The translations under genes were made by a program, and so were the position numbers. Source: Alkalihalobacterium elongatum (GTDB lineage: Bacteria > Bacillota > Bacilli > Bacillales > Bacillaceae_F). Taken from it: DNA of 37,584 nt. The stretch's first letter is position 1; every line of letters starts with the position of its first letter. The notes below the pieces were generated by a model. The model saw only the letters and a program-made list of their open reading frames with translations, made no database searches and was not told where the DNA came from. Below, in pieces: positions 14,716 to 23,947 of this stretch. The stretch covers positions 1 to 37,584 of the forward strand of contig NZ_WMKZ01000037.1 in NCBI RefSeq assembly GCF_019024285.1. Reading direction: 5' to 3'.

Positions 14716-15717
14716 TCAATATTTAATTCTTGGATCAATGTAAGAATAAAGCAAATCGACAATTAAATTAATCATGACAAACATCGTTGCTACGATTAGA
14801 ATTCCTGATTGAATGACTGGATAATCACGATTTCCAATGGCTTCATAGATATAGCGTCCAACTCCTGGCCATCCAAAGATCGTCTCTGTTAATATCGCAC
14901 CACCTAATAGCGTTCCAGTTTGAAGGCCGACAACAGTTAATACAGGGATCATCGCATTTTTAAGTGCATGCTTGTATATAACAAAAAATGTATTAGAACC
15001 CTTCGCATTTACTGTACGAATATAATCTGAACGTAAAACTTCTAGCATACTTGAACGCGTCATTCGAGCAATGATTGCCATCGGAATGGTTCCAAGTGCA
15101 ATTCCAGGTAATATTAAATGTTTTATTGCAGTCCACGTTTTATCCCATTGTCCGCCGATTATTGTATCAAGGACATATAAATGCGTTATAGCCTGTATCG
15201 GGTCCCTTGCATTATCTCTCCCTGTAGCTGGCAACCACCTAAGTTCTTGTGCAAATATCCATTGTTCCATCAATGCTAGCCAGAAAATAGGCATCGAAAC
15301 CCCGATAAGGGCGATAAGCATAGCTAAATAATCAAACCAAGAGTTTTGCTTCCACGCACTAATTATCCCTGCATTTACACCGATAATAATTGCAAAAATC
15401 ATCGCAAAGACTGTTAGTTCAATCGTGGCAGCTAAATACGGCCAAATTTCTTCAGCTATAGGTTTTTTTGTTCGTAACGAAGTTCCTAAATCCCCTTGCA
15501 CTAGGTCCTTCATATAATAACCGTACTGAATCATGTATGGTTCATTTAATCCAAGGCGTTCTTCAAGATCTGCAATGGCTTGAGGTGTAGCTTGTTCACC
15601 TAATATGACTTGAGCTGGGTTACCTGGAATTAGATGAATAATTGAAAATGTAACAATCGACATTCCTAGAAGTACTGGAATTAACATGAATAATCTTCTT
15701 GTCGCATAAGCTAGCAT
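14716..15717 (-). CDS. appB: Oligopeptide ABC transporter permease (AppB/OppB type)
   Basis: A 333-residue permease with six predicted membrane helices. It has an OppB-type N-terminus (RRLFMLIPVLLGMSIVTFSI, then HLIPGNPA) and the EAA loop NAKGSNTFFVIYKHALKNAM near residue 250. The frame starts at a GTG inside the AGAGGTG ribosome site. The ATG at 15715-15717 is the better start. It forms the translocation pore with AppC. It is separated from the substrate-binding protein gene by about 200 bp holding a large hairpin, so the permease pair is probably expressed at a lower level than the binding protein. Confidence 0.88.
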   Translation of the reverse strand: MLAYATRRLFMLIPVLLGMSIVTFSIIHLIPGNPAQVILGEQATPQAIADLEERLGLNEPYMIQYGYYMKDLVQGDLGTSLRTKKPIAEEIWPYLAATIELTVFAMIFAIIIGVNAGIISAWKQNSWFDYLAMLIALIGVSMPIFWLALMEQWIFAQELRWLPATGRDNARDPIQAITHLYVLDTIIGGQWDKTWTAIKHLILPGIALGTIPMAIIARMTRSSMLEVLRSDYIRTVNAKGSNTFFVIYKHALKNAMIPVLTVVGLQTGTLLGGAILTETIFGWPGVGRYIYEAIGNRDYPVIQSGILIVATMFVMINLIVDLLYSYIDPRIKY

Positions 15718-15795
15718 GAATTTCACCTCTATTCTTTCATTACTCTTCTCTCTATGTATTATTTATAGAACTTAAATTCCTTAAAGGTAAAAGTA

Positions 15796-15913
15796 GAGCT
15801 GACTCAAATGCAAGCGTTAGACACCTCACCCTCTAGATATATAGAATTGCCGTTTCTACAACAACTCTATATCTAGAGTTTAAACGAGGAGCCAATACTT
15901 TTGAGTCAGCCTC
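15796..15913. repeat. Large nested inverted repeat between appA and appB
   Basis: Outer arms pair CTGACTCAAA (15799-15808) with TTTGAGTCAG (15900-15909). An inner arm pair CTCTAGATAT (15831-15840) / ATATCTAGAG (15869-15878) forms a second hairpin. It lies directly after the substrate-binding protein stop on the minus strand. It probably limits read-through or stabilises the upstream mRNA. Its GAGGCTG-type outer arm recalls dispersed Gram-positive intergenic repeats. Confidence 0.75.
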
Positions 15914-15919
15914 TTCTCA

Positions 15920-17578
15920 TTAGTTAGATAACTCTACTGATGTGAGTGCCTCACTTGTAGATGGATGTGGCACATAGTTTTTCACGTTTGCTCCACCTGC
16001 TAATGTTGGAACCGAGTGAACTAAAGGTACCATCGGTGCATCTTCATGAATTAGAGCTTGTGCTTTCATGTAAAGGTCAGCACGAACATCTTCATCATAT
16101 GTTGTTTTTGCTTGATCTAATAATGCAGTTACTTCTTCATTTGCATAGAATGTACGGTTACCACCTGGAATAGCGTGGCTGCTTAATAGGTTAGATAAGA
16201 AGTAGTCTGGGTCACCGTTAACCCCTGACCAACCTAACATAAACATATCTTGTTCTCCAGCTTCTGTCTTCTCAAGGTACGTTGCCCACTCGTGAGTAAC
16301 GATATTTGCTTTTACGTTGATCTTCGCTAGTTCAGCTTGAATCGCTTCAGCTGCACGCTGTGGATCTGGCATATATGGTCTTGCTACTGGCATCGTCCAT
16401 AGATCAAATTCAAATCCATCGGGGTAACCAGCTTCTGCAAGAAGTTCTTTTGCACGGTCAAGATTAAACTCGTACTCTTGGATTTCGTCATTATATCCTA
16501 AGTACCCAGGAGGTACTGCATTTTTAGCTGGTTGTGCCATACCACCATATAAAGCGAAAATTAGATCTTCTTTATTAATCGCATGGTTAACCGCTTGACG
16601 GACTAACTTATTGTTAAATGGTTCTTTCTCCACATGGAAACCTAAATAACCGATATTGTTTGTTGCACGTTCAAAAACTTGAAGTTCAGAATCGCCTTCA
16701 ATTGTGACTACATCATCAGGATTTAACCCATCCATAATATCGACTTCACCTGCGCGAAGTGCCGTTAAACGTGCTGAGTTGTCAGGAATCACTCGGAAAA
16801 TGACACGATCTAGTTTTGGATAACCTTCCATCCAATAATCTTCATTTTTCTCAAGAACAATACTGTCGTCACGAGTCCAGCTTACAAACTTAAACGGACC
16901 AGTTCCTACAGGATTTTCGTTGATTGTGCTTCCATGCTCCTCAAATGCAGCTGGAGAAGTAATGGCAAAGTAGCTCATCCCCATGTTTTGGATAAATGAA
17001 CCTAATGGTTTGTTTAAAACAAACTCAATCTCATGATCACCAAGTACATTAATCTCTTCTATTACATGGCCTTCATCACCTTTAAACCCACCAAATTGAG
17101 TACCGTAAACGCTATACGTGTAACCCTCATCAGCAAAATTATATTCATGAGATTTATCAGCCCAACGCTCAAAGTTTAATTTTACTGCTTCAGCATTAAA
17201 GTCTGTACCGTCATGGAATTTAACTCCTTCACGAAGTTTAAATGTATAAAGTAATCCATCATTTTCAACGCTCCACTCAGTTGCTAAACCAGGACCTACT
17301 TCAAAAGAGTCAGCGTCGAACTCTAGTAAAGTTTCATAGATTTGTTTTGTTACACGAGAAGATTCACCATCAGTTATACTAGCATAGTCTAAACTTACAG
17401 AGTCTCCACCACGTGCAAAGATTAATACTTGATCACCAGCCGGTGCTTCTTCTGTAGCTTCTTGATCGTCACCTTCAGACTCATTAGGAGCTTGAGTCTC
17501 GTTGCTCGAACAAGCAGCTAAAAAGGTTGCTAAACTCAGTAAGAGGATTAGCATAAATAACAAACTTTTCTTTTTCAT
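15920..17578 (-). CDS. appA: Oligopeptide-binding lipoprotein (AppA type, SBP_bac_5)
   Basis: A 552-residue extracellular substrate-binding protein of family 5. The signal peptide KKKSLLFMLILLLSLATF ends in lipobox LAAC, giving lipidated Cys22, followed by an acidic linker. The mature part has DYASITDGESSRVTKQIYE, GTDFNAEAVKLNFERW, the family motif ENPVGTGPFKFVSW, and a C-terminal QALIHEDAPMVPLVHS. It captures peptides for AppB/C. Ribosome site GGGGG lies 9 nt before ATG. It is the third gene of the operon. Closest by order and motifs to AppA of B. subtilis. Other family-5 substrates (dipeptides, nickel) are possible. Confidence 0.9.
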   Translation of the reverse strand: MKKKSLLFMLILLLSLATFLAACSSNETQAPNESEGDDQEATEEAPAGDQVLIFARGGDSVSLDYASITDGESSRVTKQIYETLLEFDADSFEVGPGLATEWSVENDGLLYTFKLREGVKFHDGTDFNAEAVKLNFERWADKSHEYNFADEGYTYSVYGTQFGGFKGDEGHVIEEINVLGDHEIEFVLNKPLGSFIQNMGMSYFAITSPAAFEEHGSTINENPVGTGPFKFVSWTRDDSIVLEKNEDYWMEGYPKLDRVIFRVIPDNSARLTALRAGEVDIMDGLNPDDVVTIEGDSELQVFERATNNIGYLGFHVEKEPFNNKLVRQAVNHAINKEDLIFALYGGMAQPAKNAVPPGYLGYNDEIQEYEFNLDRAKELLAEAGYPDGFEFDLWTMPVARPYMPDPQRAAEAIQAELAKINVKANIVTHEWATYLEKTEAGEQDMFMLGWSGVNGDPDYFLSNLLSSHAIPGGNRTFYANEEVTALLDQAKTTYDEDVRADLYMKAQALIHEDAPMVPLVHSVPTLAGGANVKNYVPHPSTSEALTSVELSN

Positions 17579-17613
17579 TTTTCATTTCCCCCTTTTTTAA
17601 TGTTGGTTTTTTA

Positions 17614-18618
17614 TTATTTTTCTGTGGTAATTGCAACTTCAGACAAACTTTCGTCGTAAAGATGGCAAGCCACAAAATGATTATCAGCTACTGCTCTGAA
17701 CGTTGGACGCTCTGTTTTGCAAACTTCCATACATTCAGGACAACGAGTGTGGAAAGCACAACCTGATGGAGGGTTAGAAGGACTTGGAACGTCACCTTCT
17801 AAAATTACCCGATCACTTTTCTCATCTGGATCAGGAATCGGTACGGCAGAGAGTAAAGCTTTTGTATACGGATGTTTCGGATTCTCATATAATTCATCTT
17901 TTCCAGTAAGTTCTACCATTCTACCTAAATACATCACACCGACCCGATCACTTATATGCTTAACGACACTTAAATCATGAGCAATAAATATGTAGGTTAA
18001 TTGAAACTCCTTTTTTAAATCTTCCATTAAATTAAGGATTTGTGACTGAACAGACACATCAAGTGCGGATACAGGCTCATCACAAATGACAAGACGAGGA
18101 TTTACAGCTAGAGCTCTTGCAATCCCAATTCTTTGTCTTTGTCCTCCACTAAATTGGTGCGGATACCGAGCAGCATGAAAGGCATTTAACCCAACAACTT
18201 CTAGTAACTCTTTCACTTTTTGCTTTCTAAATTTTTCATCCCCAATTCCATGTATGAGTAGGGGCTCACTAATTATTTTTTCAATCGTATGTCTTGGGTT
18301 TAAGGACGCATAAGGATCTTGGAAAATAATTTGCAAATCTCTTCGTAACTTTCGCATCTCTTCGTCACTAAGTTTAGTGATATCTTGACCATCAAAAAGC
18401 ACTTCACCTTCAGTCGGTTCAATCAAACGAAGAATTGCTTTCCCAGTAGTAGACTTTCCACAGCCACTCTCACCGACAATTCCTAAGATCTCACCTTCGT
18501 GTACAGTAAAAGAAACATTATCAACAGCTTTGACCTCGCCTACTTTTCTACCAAAAACGCCACCTTTAATATCGAAATACTTCTTTAATCCTTTTACTTC
18601 TAATAAGGGTTTAGCCAA
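17614..18618 (-). CDS. appF: Oligopeptide ABC transporter ATPase (AppF/OppF type)
   Basis: A 334-residue ATPase. It has Walker [14 protein letters not shown]-loop [14 protein letters not shown], signature [15 protein letters not shown], Walker [13 protein letters not shown], and a C-terminal oligopeptide-transporter region with the Cys motif [14 protein letters not shown], which in this family can hold an Fe-S cluster. The open frame runs 40 codons further upstream, but that part lies inside appD. The start is TTG at 18616-18618, 6 nt after GGGGGAG, giving [15 protein letters not shown]. It overlaps appD by 8 bp, implying translational coupling. It energises peptide import together with AppD. 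Confidence 0.9.
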   Translation of the reverse strand: MAKPLLEVKGLKKYFDIKGGVFGRKVGEVKAVDNVSFTVHEGEILGIVGESGCGKSTTGKAILRLIEPTEGEVLFDGQDITKLSDEEMRKLRRDLQIIFQDPYASLNPRHTIEKIISEPLLIHGIGDEKFRKQKVKELLEVVGLNAFHAARYPHQFSGGQRQRIGIARALAVNPRLVICDEPVSALDVSVQSQILNLMEDLKKEFQLTYIFIAHDLSVVKHISDRVGVMYLGRMVELTGKDELYENPKHPYTKALLSAVPIPDPDEKSDRVILEGDVPSPSNPPSGCAFHTRCPECMEVCKTERPTFRAVADNHFVACHLYDESLSEVAITTEK

Positions 18619-19606
18619 CGTTCTCTCCCCCCTCTTCTTCATAAAGGAAACAACGACATTGGTGTCCTTTACGAAGTGGTAGTAGTTCTGGATCTTCTTC
18701 GTAACAGCGGCTAAACGAACTCTCGCATCTTGGTGCAAAGCGACAGCCTAGTTTAACAGACCCTGGCTTTGGAACGGTACCAGGGATTGAATACAATCGT
18801 TCTTCTTTTTGATGTATCTTTGGTAGAGAACGTATCAACCCTTTTGTATATGGATGTTGAGGCTGTTTTAAAATAGTCCTCACATCACCTTCTTCAACGA
18901 CTTTTCCTGAATACATCACAACTACTCGATCACAAATCTCCGCAACTACACCAAGATCATGAGTAATCATCATAATTGCAGTACCATGATCTTTATTTAA
19001 TTTCCGCATTAAATCTAATATTTGGGCTTGTATCGTTACATCTAGAGCAGTAGTCGGTTCATCCGCTATTAATACTTCAGGATCACAGGACATCGCCATT
19101 GCAATCATGACCCGCTGTCTCATTCCTCCTGAAAGTTGATGTGGGTATTCATCAACAATCTCATCTGCCCTTGGAATACCAACAACCTTTAGCATTTCTA
19201 TCGCTTTTTCCCTTGCCTTTTTTTTGCTAATTTTATTATGATTGCGAATGGCTTCCATTAACTGGTCACCAATTGTAAATAAAGGATTTAGAGAAGTCAT
19301 GGGCTCTTGAAAAATCATCGCAATTTCATTACCACGAATCTTTCGCATTCTTCTATGCGTTGCCTTTACTAAGTCCTCACCTTTAAATAGAATCCGTCCT
19401 CCAACAATTTTGCCTGGTGGATTCGGAACTAGTTTCATAACAGAAAGTGAAGTCACACTCTTTCCGCAACCAGATTCACCAACAATCCCTACTACTTCAC
19501 CTTTATGTATTTTTATACTCACTTCATCAACAGCAGGTATCTCACCTGCATCTGTAAAAAAGTGTGTTCGTAATCGTTCTAGCTCTAAAACTACTTCTGC
19601 AGACAT
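18611..19606 (-). CDS. appD: Oligopeptide ABC transporter ATPase (AppD/OppD type)
   Basis: A 331-residue ATPase. It has Walker [10 protein letters not shown]-loop [14 protein letters not shown], signature [15 protein letters not shown], Walker [13 protein letters not shown], and C-terminal [13 protein letters not shown] with the family Cys cluster. The frame opens at GTG 19615 inside the AAGAGGTG ribosome site. The ATG 8 nt on (19604-19606) is the start. First gene of the D-F-A-B-C operon. A roughly 570-bp AT-rich leader region lies upstream, with one CodY-like sequence. In B. subtilis the app operon is repressed by CodY and ScoC. Confidence 0.9.
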   Translation of the reverse strand: MSAEVVLELERLRTHFFTDAGEIPAVDEVSIKIHKGEVVGIVGESGCGKSVTSLSVMKLVPNPPGKIVGGRILFKGEDLVKATHRRMRKIRGNEIAMIFQEPMTSLNPLFTIGDQLMEAIRNHNKISKKKAREKAIEMLKVVGIPRADEIVDEYPHQLSGGMRQRVMIAMAMSCDPEVLIADEPTTALDVTIQAQILDLMRKLNKDHGTAIMMITHDLGVVAEICDRVVVMYSGKVVEEGDVRTILKQPQHPYTKGLIRSLPKIHQKEERLYSIPGTVPKPGSVKLGCRFAPRCESSFSRCYEEDPELLPLRKGHQCRCFLYEEEGGENVG

Positions 19607-20148
19607 TTCATGCACCTCTTTTCTATCTATTTTTCTCTAAATGAATAATTTTTCTTTTTGTGAACCTTGCAAGATCCCACCTGTTACGCAATCTTTTAAC
19701 ATACTAAAATAGTATTTTGTTTTTTCTGTATGTACACATTATTTATAATATGGAGAATTTTCTAAAAATATATACAATAAATTTACTATAATATTAATTA
19801 AATAAGCAAGGAATTTTTTAAATTTATTACAAAAATATTTAATTTGTGTTAAATAATTCTATTTTATAAATGTCCACACATAATAGACATTTGTTTTTTT
19901 ATATCTATGTTAGTATAACGGATTAAAGTGATAAAGTATTTTCTAGACCCTTTACTACTCATCTACTTACTATAATATTACTCTTTCATCCCCTCATTAC
20001 CCTTCTTATATTTCGAATATTCAGTAAATATTAGGTAAACTAACTTTTTTATAGATTGAATTAACCTAAATTTTGGACTTTTTTTATAGATGGTGGTTGT
20101 TAATTAATTTTTTTCAAACTATATTGCTATTGCCAAGAATAAAAAAAA
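19607..20148. other. AT-rich intergenic region without a gene
   Basis: No reading frame with a ribosome site is visible on either strand. The part nearest appD must hold its promoter, though I see no clean -35/-10 pair. An AATTTTCTAAAAATA sequence at 19756 resembles a CodY box. The remainder is AT-rich with no clear hairpin. Confidence 0.6.
19756..19770. promoter_or_regulatory. CodY-like box upstream of appD
   Basis: AATTTTCTAAAAATA matches the CodY consensus AATTTTCWGAAAATT at 13 of 15 positions. It is 150 bp upstream of appD. In such AT-rich DNA, chance matches are common. Confidence 0.35.
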
Positions 20149-20166
20149 GACCCTATGATCAGGGCC
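20149..20166 (-). terminator. Terminator of the csp gene
   Basis: GGCCCT/AGGGTC stem with a 6-nt loop and eight T residues on the minus strand, 16 bp after the csp stop. Confidence 0.9.
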
Positions 20167-20181
20167 TTCTTGTAAAACTAA

Positions 20182-20379
20182 TTACTTTTGAACGTTAGCA
20201 GCTTGAGGTCCACGTTGACCTTGCTCGATTTCAAAAGAAACAGTTTGACCTTCTTCTAAAGTTTTGAAACCTTCGCCTTGAATTGCAGAGAAGTGTACGA
20301 ATACATCGTCTTGTCCTTCTACTTCAATGAAACCGAAACCTTTTTCTGCGTTGAACCATTTAACTGTACCTTGTACCAT
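20182..20379 (-). CDS. Cold-shock protein (CspB/C/D family)
   Basis: A 65-residue single cold-shock domain with RNP1 KGFGFI, RNP2 VFVHFSAI, the start [14 protein letters not shown], and the C-terminal GPQAANVQK. It binds single-stranded RNA and DNA and keeps mRNA unfolded at low temperature. Ribosome site AGGAGGAAC precedes ATG. The upstream 150 bp (to about 20530) contain no gene and probably form the long leader typical of csp genes. Which B. subtilis paralogue (CspB, C or D) it equals is not resolved. Confidence 0.95.
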   Translation of the reverse strand: MVQGTVKWFNAEKGFGFIEVEGQDDVFVHFSAIQGEGFKTLEEGQTVSFEIEQGQRGPQAANVQK

Positions 20380-20568
20380 AATCTTGTTCCTCCTATATGG
20401 CTATCTGCCACATTGTATTACTATTTTTGCTCTTCAAATTCATTCAAGGCGAAAATACTTAGTTAAGACATTTCTTCCTTCAATCTTATCCGAACAACAA
20501 TAAGTAAACTTATTATAACAGGAAAAGGAACAAAAGGAAACTAAAAAAAGTGAAATGGGAAAATTTAA

Positions 20569-20594
20569 GTATTTCCATCAGTGAATGGAAATAC
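20569..20594 (-). terminator. Terminator of the asparagine synthase gene
   Basis: GTATTTCCAT and ATGGAAATAC (10-bp perfect arms, 6-nt loop) lie 13 bp after the stop, followed by an AT-rich tail on the minus strand. Confidence 0.7.
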
Positions 20595-20606
20595 TGATTT
20601 GATAAG

Positions 20607-22490
20607 CTATCCACTTACCTTTTCTAAAAAATTATTATTTTTCCCCTGGACTGCCTGTCCGTAGACATTCAACAACCATAAACTAAAACAAATTACGGAC
20701 CATAATTTCCTACTATGATCTTTTTTACCTAATGCATGTTCATCAAGGAGCTGAAGGACATAATCTTGCTTAATAAATTCATTTAGAAGATCATTTTTGA
20801 TACATGCTTTTGCCCAATCGTACCACTCATTTTTTAACCATAATCGGATCGGCACTGGAAAGCCTAGCTTTCTCCGATTAACAACATGTTCTGGAATTAT
20901 AGACTCAAAGGCTTTTCTTAAAATTTGCTTTGTCCCCTGTTTTGTTACTTTTTCTTCTGATAATAATCGTTTAGCTATGTCCCATACTTCACGATCTAAA
21001 AACGGTACACGCAGCTCAATTGAATGAGCCATAGACATTTTATCTGCTTTTACCAAAATATCTCCCCTAAGCCAAGTCATCATATCAATGTATTGCATTT
21101 TTGTAAAAGGGTCTAAAGTTGAAGTGTTCTCATAATATGGTTTCGTAACCTCTTGAAAAGGTGATGAAAGACTGCGACGTAATACTTTTTCCTTTTCTTC
21201 ATTTGTGAACAGCTTTGCATTGCCCACATAACGCTCTTCTAATGGTACACAACCTCTCATCATAAAACTTTTACCTTTAACACCTTCTGGTAAAACCTTT
21301 ACTAGGTGAACTAAGGCCCCTTTTATATTTGGAGATAAGTATTGAAAACCACTTAATGAAATTGGTTCTTGATAGATATTATAGCCTCCAAATAATTCAT
21401 CTGCTCCTTCACCAGACAAGGCGACTTTTACGTGACGACTTGCTAGCCTTGAAACAAAGTATAGTGGAATTGCCGCTGGGTCCGCTACAGGATCATCTAA
21501 ATGCCAAATGATTGAAGGTAACTCTTTTATTATTTCTTCAGAATTTATCGTATAGCGATAGTGATTGATCCCTAGCATATCTGCAGTTTTAGCAGCAACA
21601 TCCATTTCACTATATCCAGGTTCTGCAAAGTCGACACTAAACGTTTTAAGTGAGGGATTTATCTGACTGGCTAGAGTGGCTACTATTGTTGAGTCAATTC
21701 CTCCAGATAAAAAACACCCTACTTCTACATCACTCCTAAGATGATATGAAACGGAGTCCTCGATCTGTTTCATTACCTTTTTCAAAAGTTCATCATGATT
21801 ACCAGGAGTAGGTTCAAAGGTCGGATGGAAATATTCAGTTAACTCCAGTTCCCCACTAGGTTGCCAATTAAAACAATGCCCTGGTGGTACTTTTCTAACA
21901 CCTTCCATCATCGTATCTGGGTCTGGGACATATTGGAAAGTTAAATAGTGTTCTAAAGACGATTGTTTGATTTTTAGATCTTTAATTAAAGGCAATAATG
22001 CCTTACTATCAGATGAGAAACCGATACCATCTTCCACTTCAACCATATATAGAGGTTTTATTCCAAAAGGGTCTCGCGCTCCAAATAATGTTTTCATCTT
22101 TGTATCCCATATTAAGAATGAAAACATCCCTCGTAACTTATGAACCACTTCTTCTCCAATAAGTGAGTAATAGGCGACGATTACTTCTGTATCACTATCT
22201 GTTGATAGTTTTATACCCTTATGTAGAAGTTCCTTTTGTAATTCGCGATGATTGTATATCTCTCCATTAAATACAATCCAATAACGATCATTGGCGAAAG
22301 ATAAGGGTTGGCTGCCGCCACTCAAATCTACAATGCTCAATCGTCTAAATGCTAGTGAAACATGATCAGTATGATAGAAGCCTTCATCGTCTGGCCCCCG
22401 GTGGATAAGCTGCTTACTAGCTTCCTGAATAAATAACTTGCGAGAAAATGACTCTTTTTTATGTTCAAAGTAGCTAACAAAACCGCACAT
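20607..22490 (-). CDS. asnB: Asparagine synthase (glutamine-hydrolysing)
   Basis: A 627-residue class II amidotransferase. Cys2 (MCGFVSYF) is the glutaminase nucleophile. HRGPDDEG, RRLSIVDL and FNGEIYNHREL follow in the glutaminase domain (1-200). The synthetase domain has PP-loop FLSGGIDSTIVA near residue 260, LSGEGADELFGGYN, and RVPFLDREVWDIA. It makes Asn from Asp, Gln and ATP. B. subtilis has three such enzymes (AsnB, AsnH, AsnO). The length is near AsnB (632) and AsnO (614), and I cannot separate them here. Monocistronic, ribosome site AGGAGGG. Confidence 0.93.
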   Translation of the reverse strand: MCGFVSYFEHKKESFSRKLFIQEASKQLIHRGPDDEGFYHTDHVSLAFRRLSIVDLSGGSQPLSFANDRYWIVFNGEIYNHRELQKELLHKGIKLSTDSDTEVIVAYYSLIGEEVVHKLRGMFSFLIWDTKMKTLFGARDPFGIKPLYMVEVEDGIGFSSDSKALLPLIKDLKIKQSSLEHYLTFQYVPDPDTMMEGVRKVPPGHCFNWQPSGELELTEYFHPTFEPTPGNHDELLKKVMKQIEDSVSYHLRSDVEVGCFLSGGIDSTIVATLASQINPSLKTFSVDFAEPGYSEMDVAAKTADMLGINHYRYTINSEEIIKELPSIIWHLDDPVADPAAIPLYFVSRLASRHVKVALSGEGADELFGGYNIYQEPISLSGFQYLSPNIKGALVHLVKVLPEGVKGKSFMMRGCVPLEERYVGNAKLFTNEEKEKVLRRSLSSPFQEVTKPYYENTSTLDPFTKMQYIDMMTWLRGDILVKADKMSMAHSIELRVPFLDREVWDIAKRLLSEEKVTKQGTKQILRKAFESIIPEHVVNRRKLGFPVPIRLWLKNEWYDWAKACIKNDLLNEFIKQDYVLQLLDEHALGKKDHSRKLWSVICFSLWLLNVYGQAVQGKNNNFLEKVSG

Positions 22491-22757
22491 TTTGAAGCCC
22501 TCCTGTCAAATTTAAATACTCTCCTAAATATAACGATACTTTTCTTTTAAAAGTTTCAAACATTTGGAGTGTTTGAAAATTGTAATAAAATATAATATTT
22601 TATTTGAACATAAAAATATTAGTATTGACTAAATATTCTCAACTAGCTATTTTTTCAAAAGAAAGTATTTTTATACAAAAACAAAATTTATGAAAATTAT
22701 GTTTATATTGTTTAATATAGGAAACCCTTATATTAATCTTAAGTAGGAGGTTAGGTC

Positions 22758-22931
22758 ATGGAGGTTAACATGAGTCCCGAAGAAGTCTTACTTGAAATTC
22801 AACAACTGAATGCCAATGGTCAAAATTTAAGCAAGAAATCTGTAAAAAAGTTACATCCACAATTAATGAGATCTGCTCTACATTACTATCCTGATTGGGA
22901 TAGTGCCATCGAGAAAAGTATTCCAGGGTAA
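22758..22931 (+). CDS. 57-residue miniprotein with a single homing-endonuclease-associated repeat
   Basis: It begins MEVNMSPEEVLLEIQQLNAN and ends in YYPDWDSAIEKSIPG. The whole protein looks like one copy of the helical repeat found beside HNH homing nucleases (leucine-rich helix, Gly, 'LS..SVKKLHP.L...A..YY..W..A...'). Such repeats bind DNA in larger proteins. Here it stands alone. AGGAGG lies 7 nt before the first ATG, and a second ATG four codons on has its own GGAGG, so either may start. A strong terminator follows at 22940. Function unknown. The repeat assignment is by pattern and moderate. Confidence 0.65.
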   Translation: MEVNMSPEEVLLEIQQLNANGQNLSKKSVKKLHPQLMRSALHYYPDWDSAIEKSIPG

Positions 22932-22939
22932 TCACGTGA

Positions 22940-22979
22940 AACATCTAGCTATCCCAATAAGATAGTTAGATGTTTTTTT
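22940..22979 (+). terminator. Terminator after the repeat miniprotein
   Basis: ACATCTAGCTATC pairs with GATAGTTAGATGT (one G-U), 7-nt loop, followed by seven T residues. Confidence 0.9.
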
Positions 22980-23050
22980 ATATCATATGTAAGGTGCTAA
23001 TTATCCACGAACTGTGTTTTTTATTTGGCTCTTATGAGTTCATACAAAAA

Positions 23051-23073
23051 AACCCTTCACATGCTACGTGAAG
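23051..23073 (-). terminator. Terminator of the ArsR/DUF2087 gene
   Basis: CTTCAC/GTGAAG stem with a 7-nt loop and a run of seven T on the minus strand, 85 bp after the stop. Confidence 0.75.
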
Positions 23074-23158
23074 AGCTAAGTATCTTTCTGATTGACATAA
23101 TACACCTATCTAATTTTATACTTTTCTAATTAACAACCAATTAATAACTTAACTCCGT

Positions 23159-23731
23159 TTAAACTGGCCACATTTCTTCCGGGTTTAATTCATATTGTCC
23201 ATCTTGTCGGAAGATAAAGTGAAACATGACAAATTCACGACGAATTGTAGCAAAGTCTTCATGGTACTGTTTAATGTAATCGTTGATTTCCTTTTCACTA
23301 TATGTTTTCCCTTTTTCTAGACCTTTAACAATATGTTCTAAGACAATTAATCTTTTTTTACGTTGCGCTGGAATATTTTTGATCTTTCCATCCGCTTGGA
23401 TAAAGTTTTTAATCACATTATATTTTTCTTCATCTTCTACTGCGAAAACATTCATTTCATCTTCGCTCCCTATTCTTAAGATTGCTTCAGCCATAAAAGC
23501 GAGTTTTTTTTCATTTAAATAAAAATAAATCGTATTTTTCTCGCGACGCTCATAAATGATATCGATCTCACGCAATTTGGTAATATGATGAGAAATTGTC
23601 GGTGGTGTCAAACCCAATTTCCCTGCTATCGCTTGCCCATGTAGTGGTCCATCTTTCAGTAACGCAATAATTCTAATTCTTGTTTTATCGCCTAATGTTT
23701 TATGAAAGTTAACGAGTCGATTTAGTTGCAT
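23159..23731 (-). CDS. ArsR-family regulator with DUF2087 domain (YdfF-like)
   Basis: A 190-residue transcription factor. Residues 1-80 form an ArsR-type winged helix (KTLGDKTRIRIIALLKDGPL, recognition helix TPPTISHHITKLRE). Residues 115-190 match DUF2087 (RKKRLIVLEHIVKGLEKGKTYSEKEIN, then FVMFHFIFRQ). No Cys metal site typical of ArsR metal sensors is seen. The B. subtilis protein YdfF has the same layout. The promoter carries a perfect 15-bp inverted repeat around its -10, a likely autoregulatory operator. No target gene is adjacent besides itself. The ligand is unknown. Confidence 0.82.
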   Translation of the reverse strand: MQLNRLVNFHKTLGDKTRIRIIALLKDGPLHGQAIAGKLGLTPPTISHHITKLREIDIIYERREKNTIYFYLNEKKLAFMAEAILRIGSEDEMNVFAVEDEEKYNVIKNFIQADGKIKNIPAQRKKRLIVLEHIVKGLEKGKTYSEKEINDYIKQYHEDFATIRREFVMFHFIFRQDGQYELNPEEMWPV

Positions 23732-23752
23732 TAGATACCTCCTAACAGATCA

Positions 23753-23788
23753 ATCCATCTAATTAGATTATAGTCTAATTAGATGGAT
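23753..23788. promoter_or_regulatory. 15-bp inverted-repeat operator of the ArsR/DUF2087 gene
   Basis: ATCCATCTAATTAGA (23753-23767) and its exact complement (23774-23788) with a 6-nt spacer. The repeat straddles the -10 and fills the spacer of the promoter at 23767-23795. Confidence 0.8.
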
Positions 23789-23795
23789 ATAACAA
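23767..23795 (-). promoter_or_regulatory. Sigma-A promoter of the ArsR/DUF2087 gene
   Basis: Minus strand TTGTTA (23790-23795), 17-bp spacer, TATAAT (23767-23772), lying within the inverted repeat. Confidence 0.8.
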
Positions 23796-23878
23796 TACTT
23801 TTATTTCCAATTGATACTCTGAAAAGTAAACTTAAATAATTCGAAGTGATGAATTTTATCCCTTTAAAGTCTCCATAC

Positions 23879-23915
23879 AAAAAAGTTAGGGGCCTATTTT
23901 TCCCCTAACTTTTTT
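23879..23915. terminator. Terminator of the M24 peptidase gene
   Basis: 14-bp arms AAAAAAGTTAGGGG and CCCCTAACTTTTTT with a 9-nt loop, 33 bp after the stop. Symmetric, so it can work both ways. Confidence 0.92.
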
Positions 23916-23947
23916 GTAGTTTTACTTTCTATTTGATATAGCAACCA

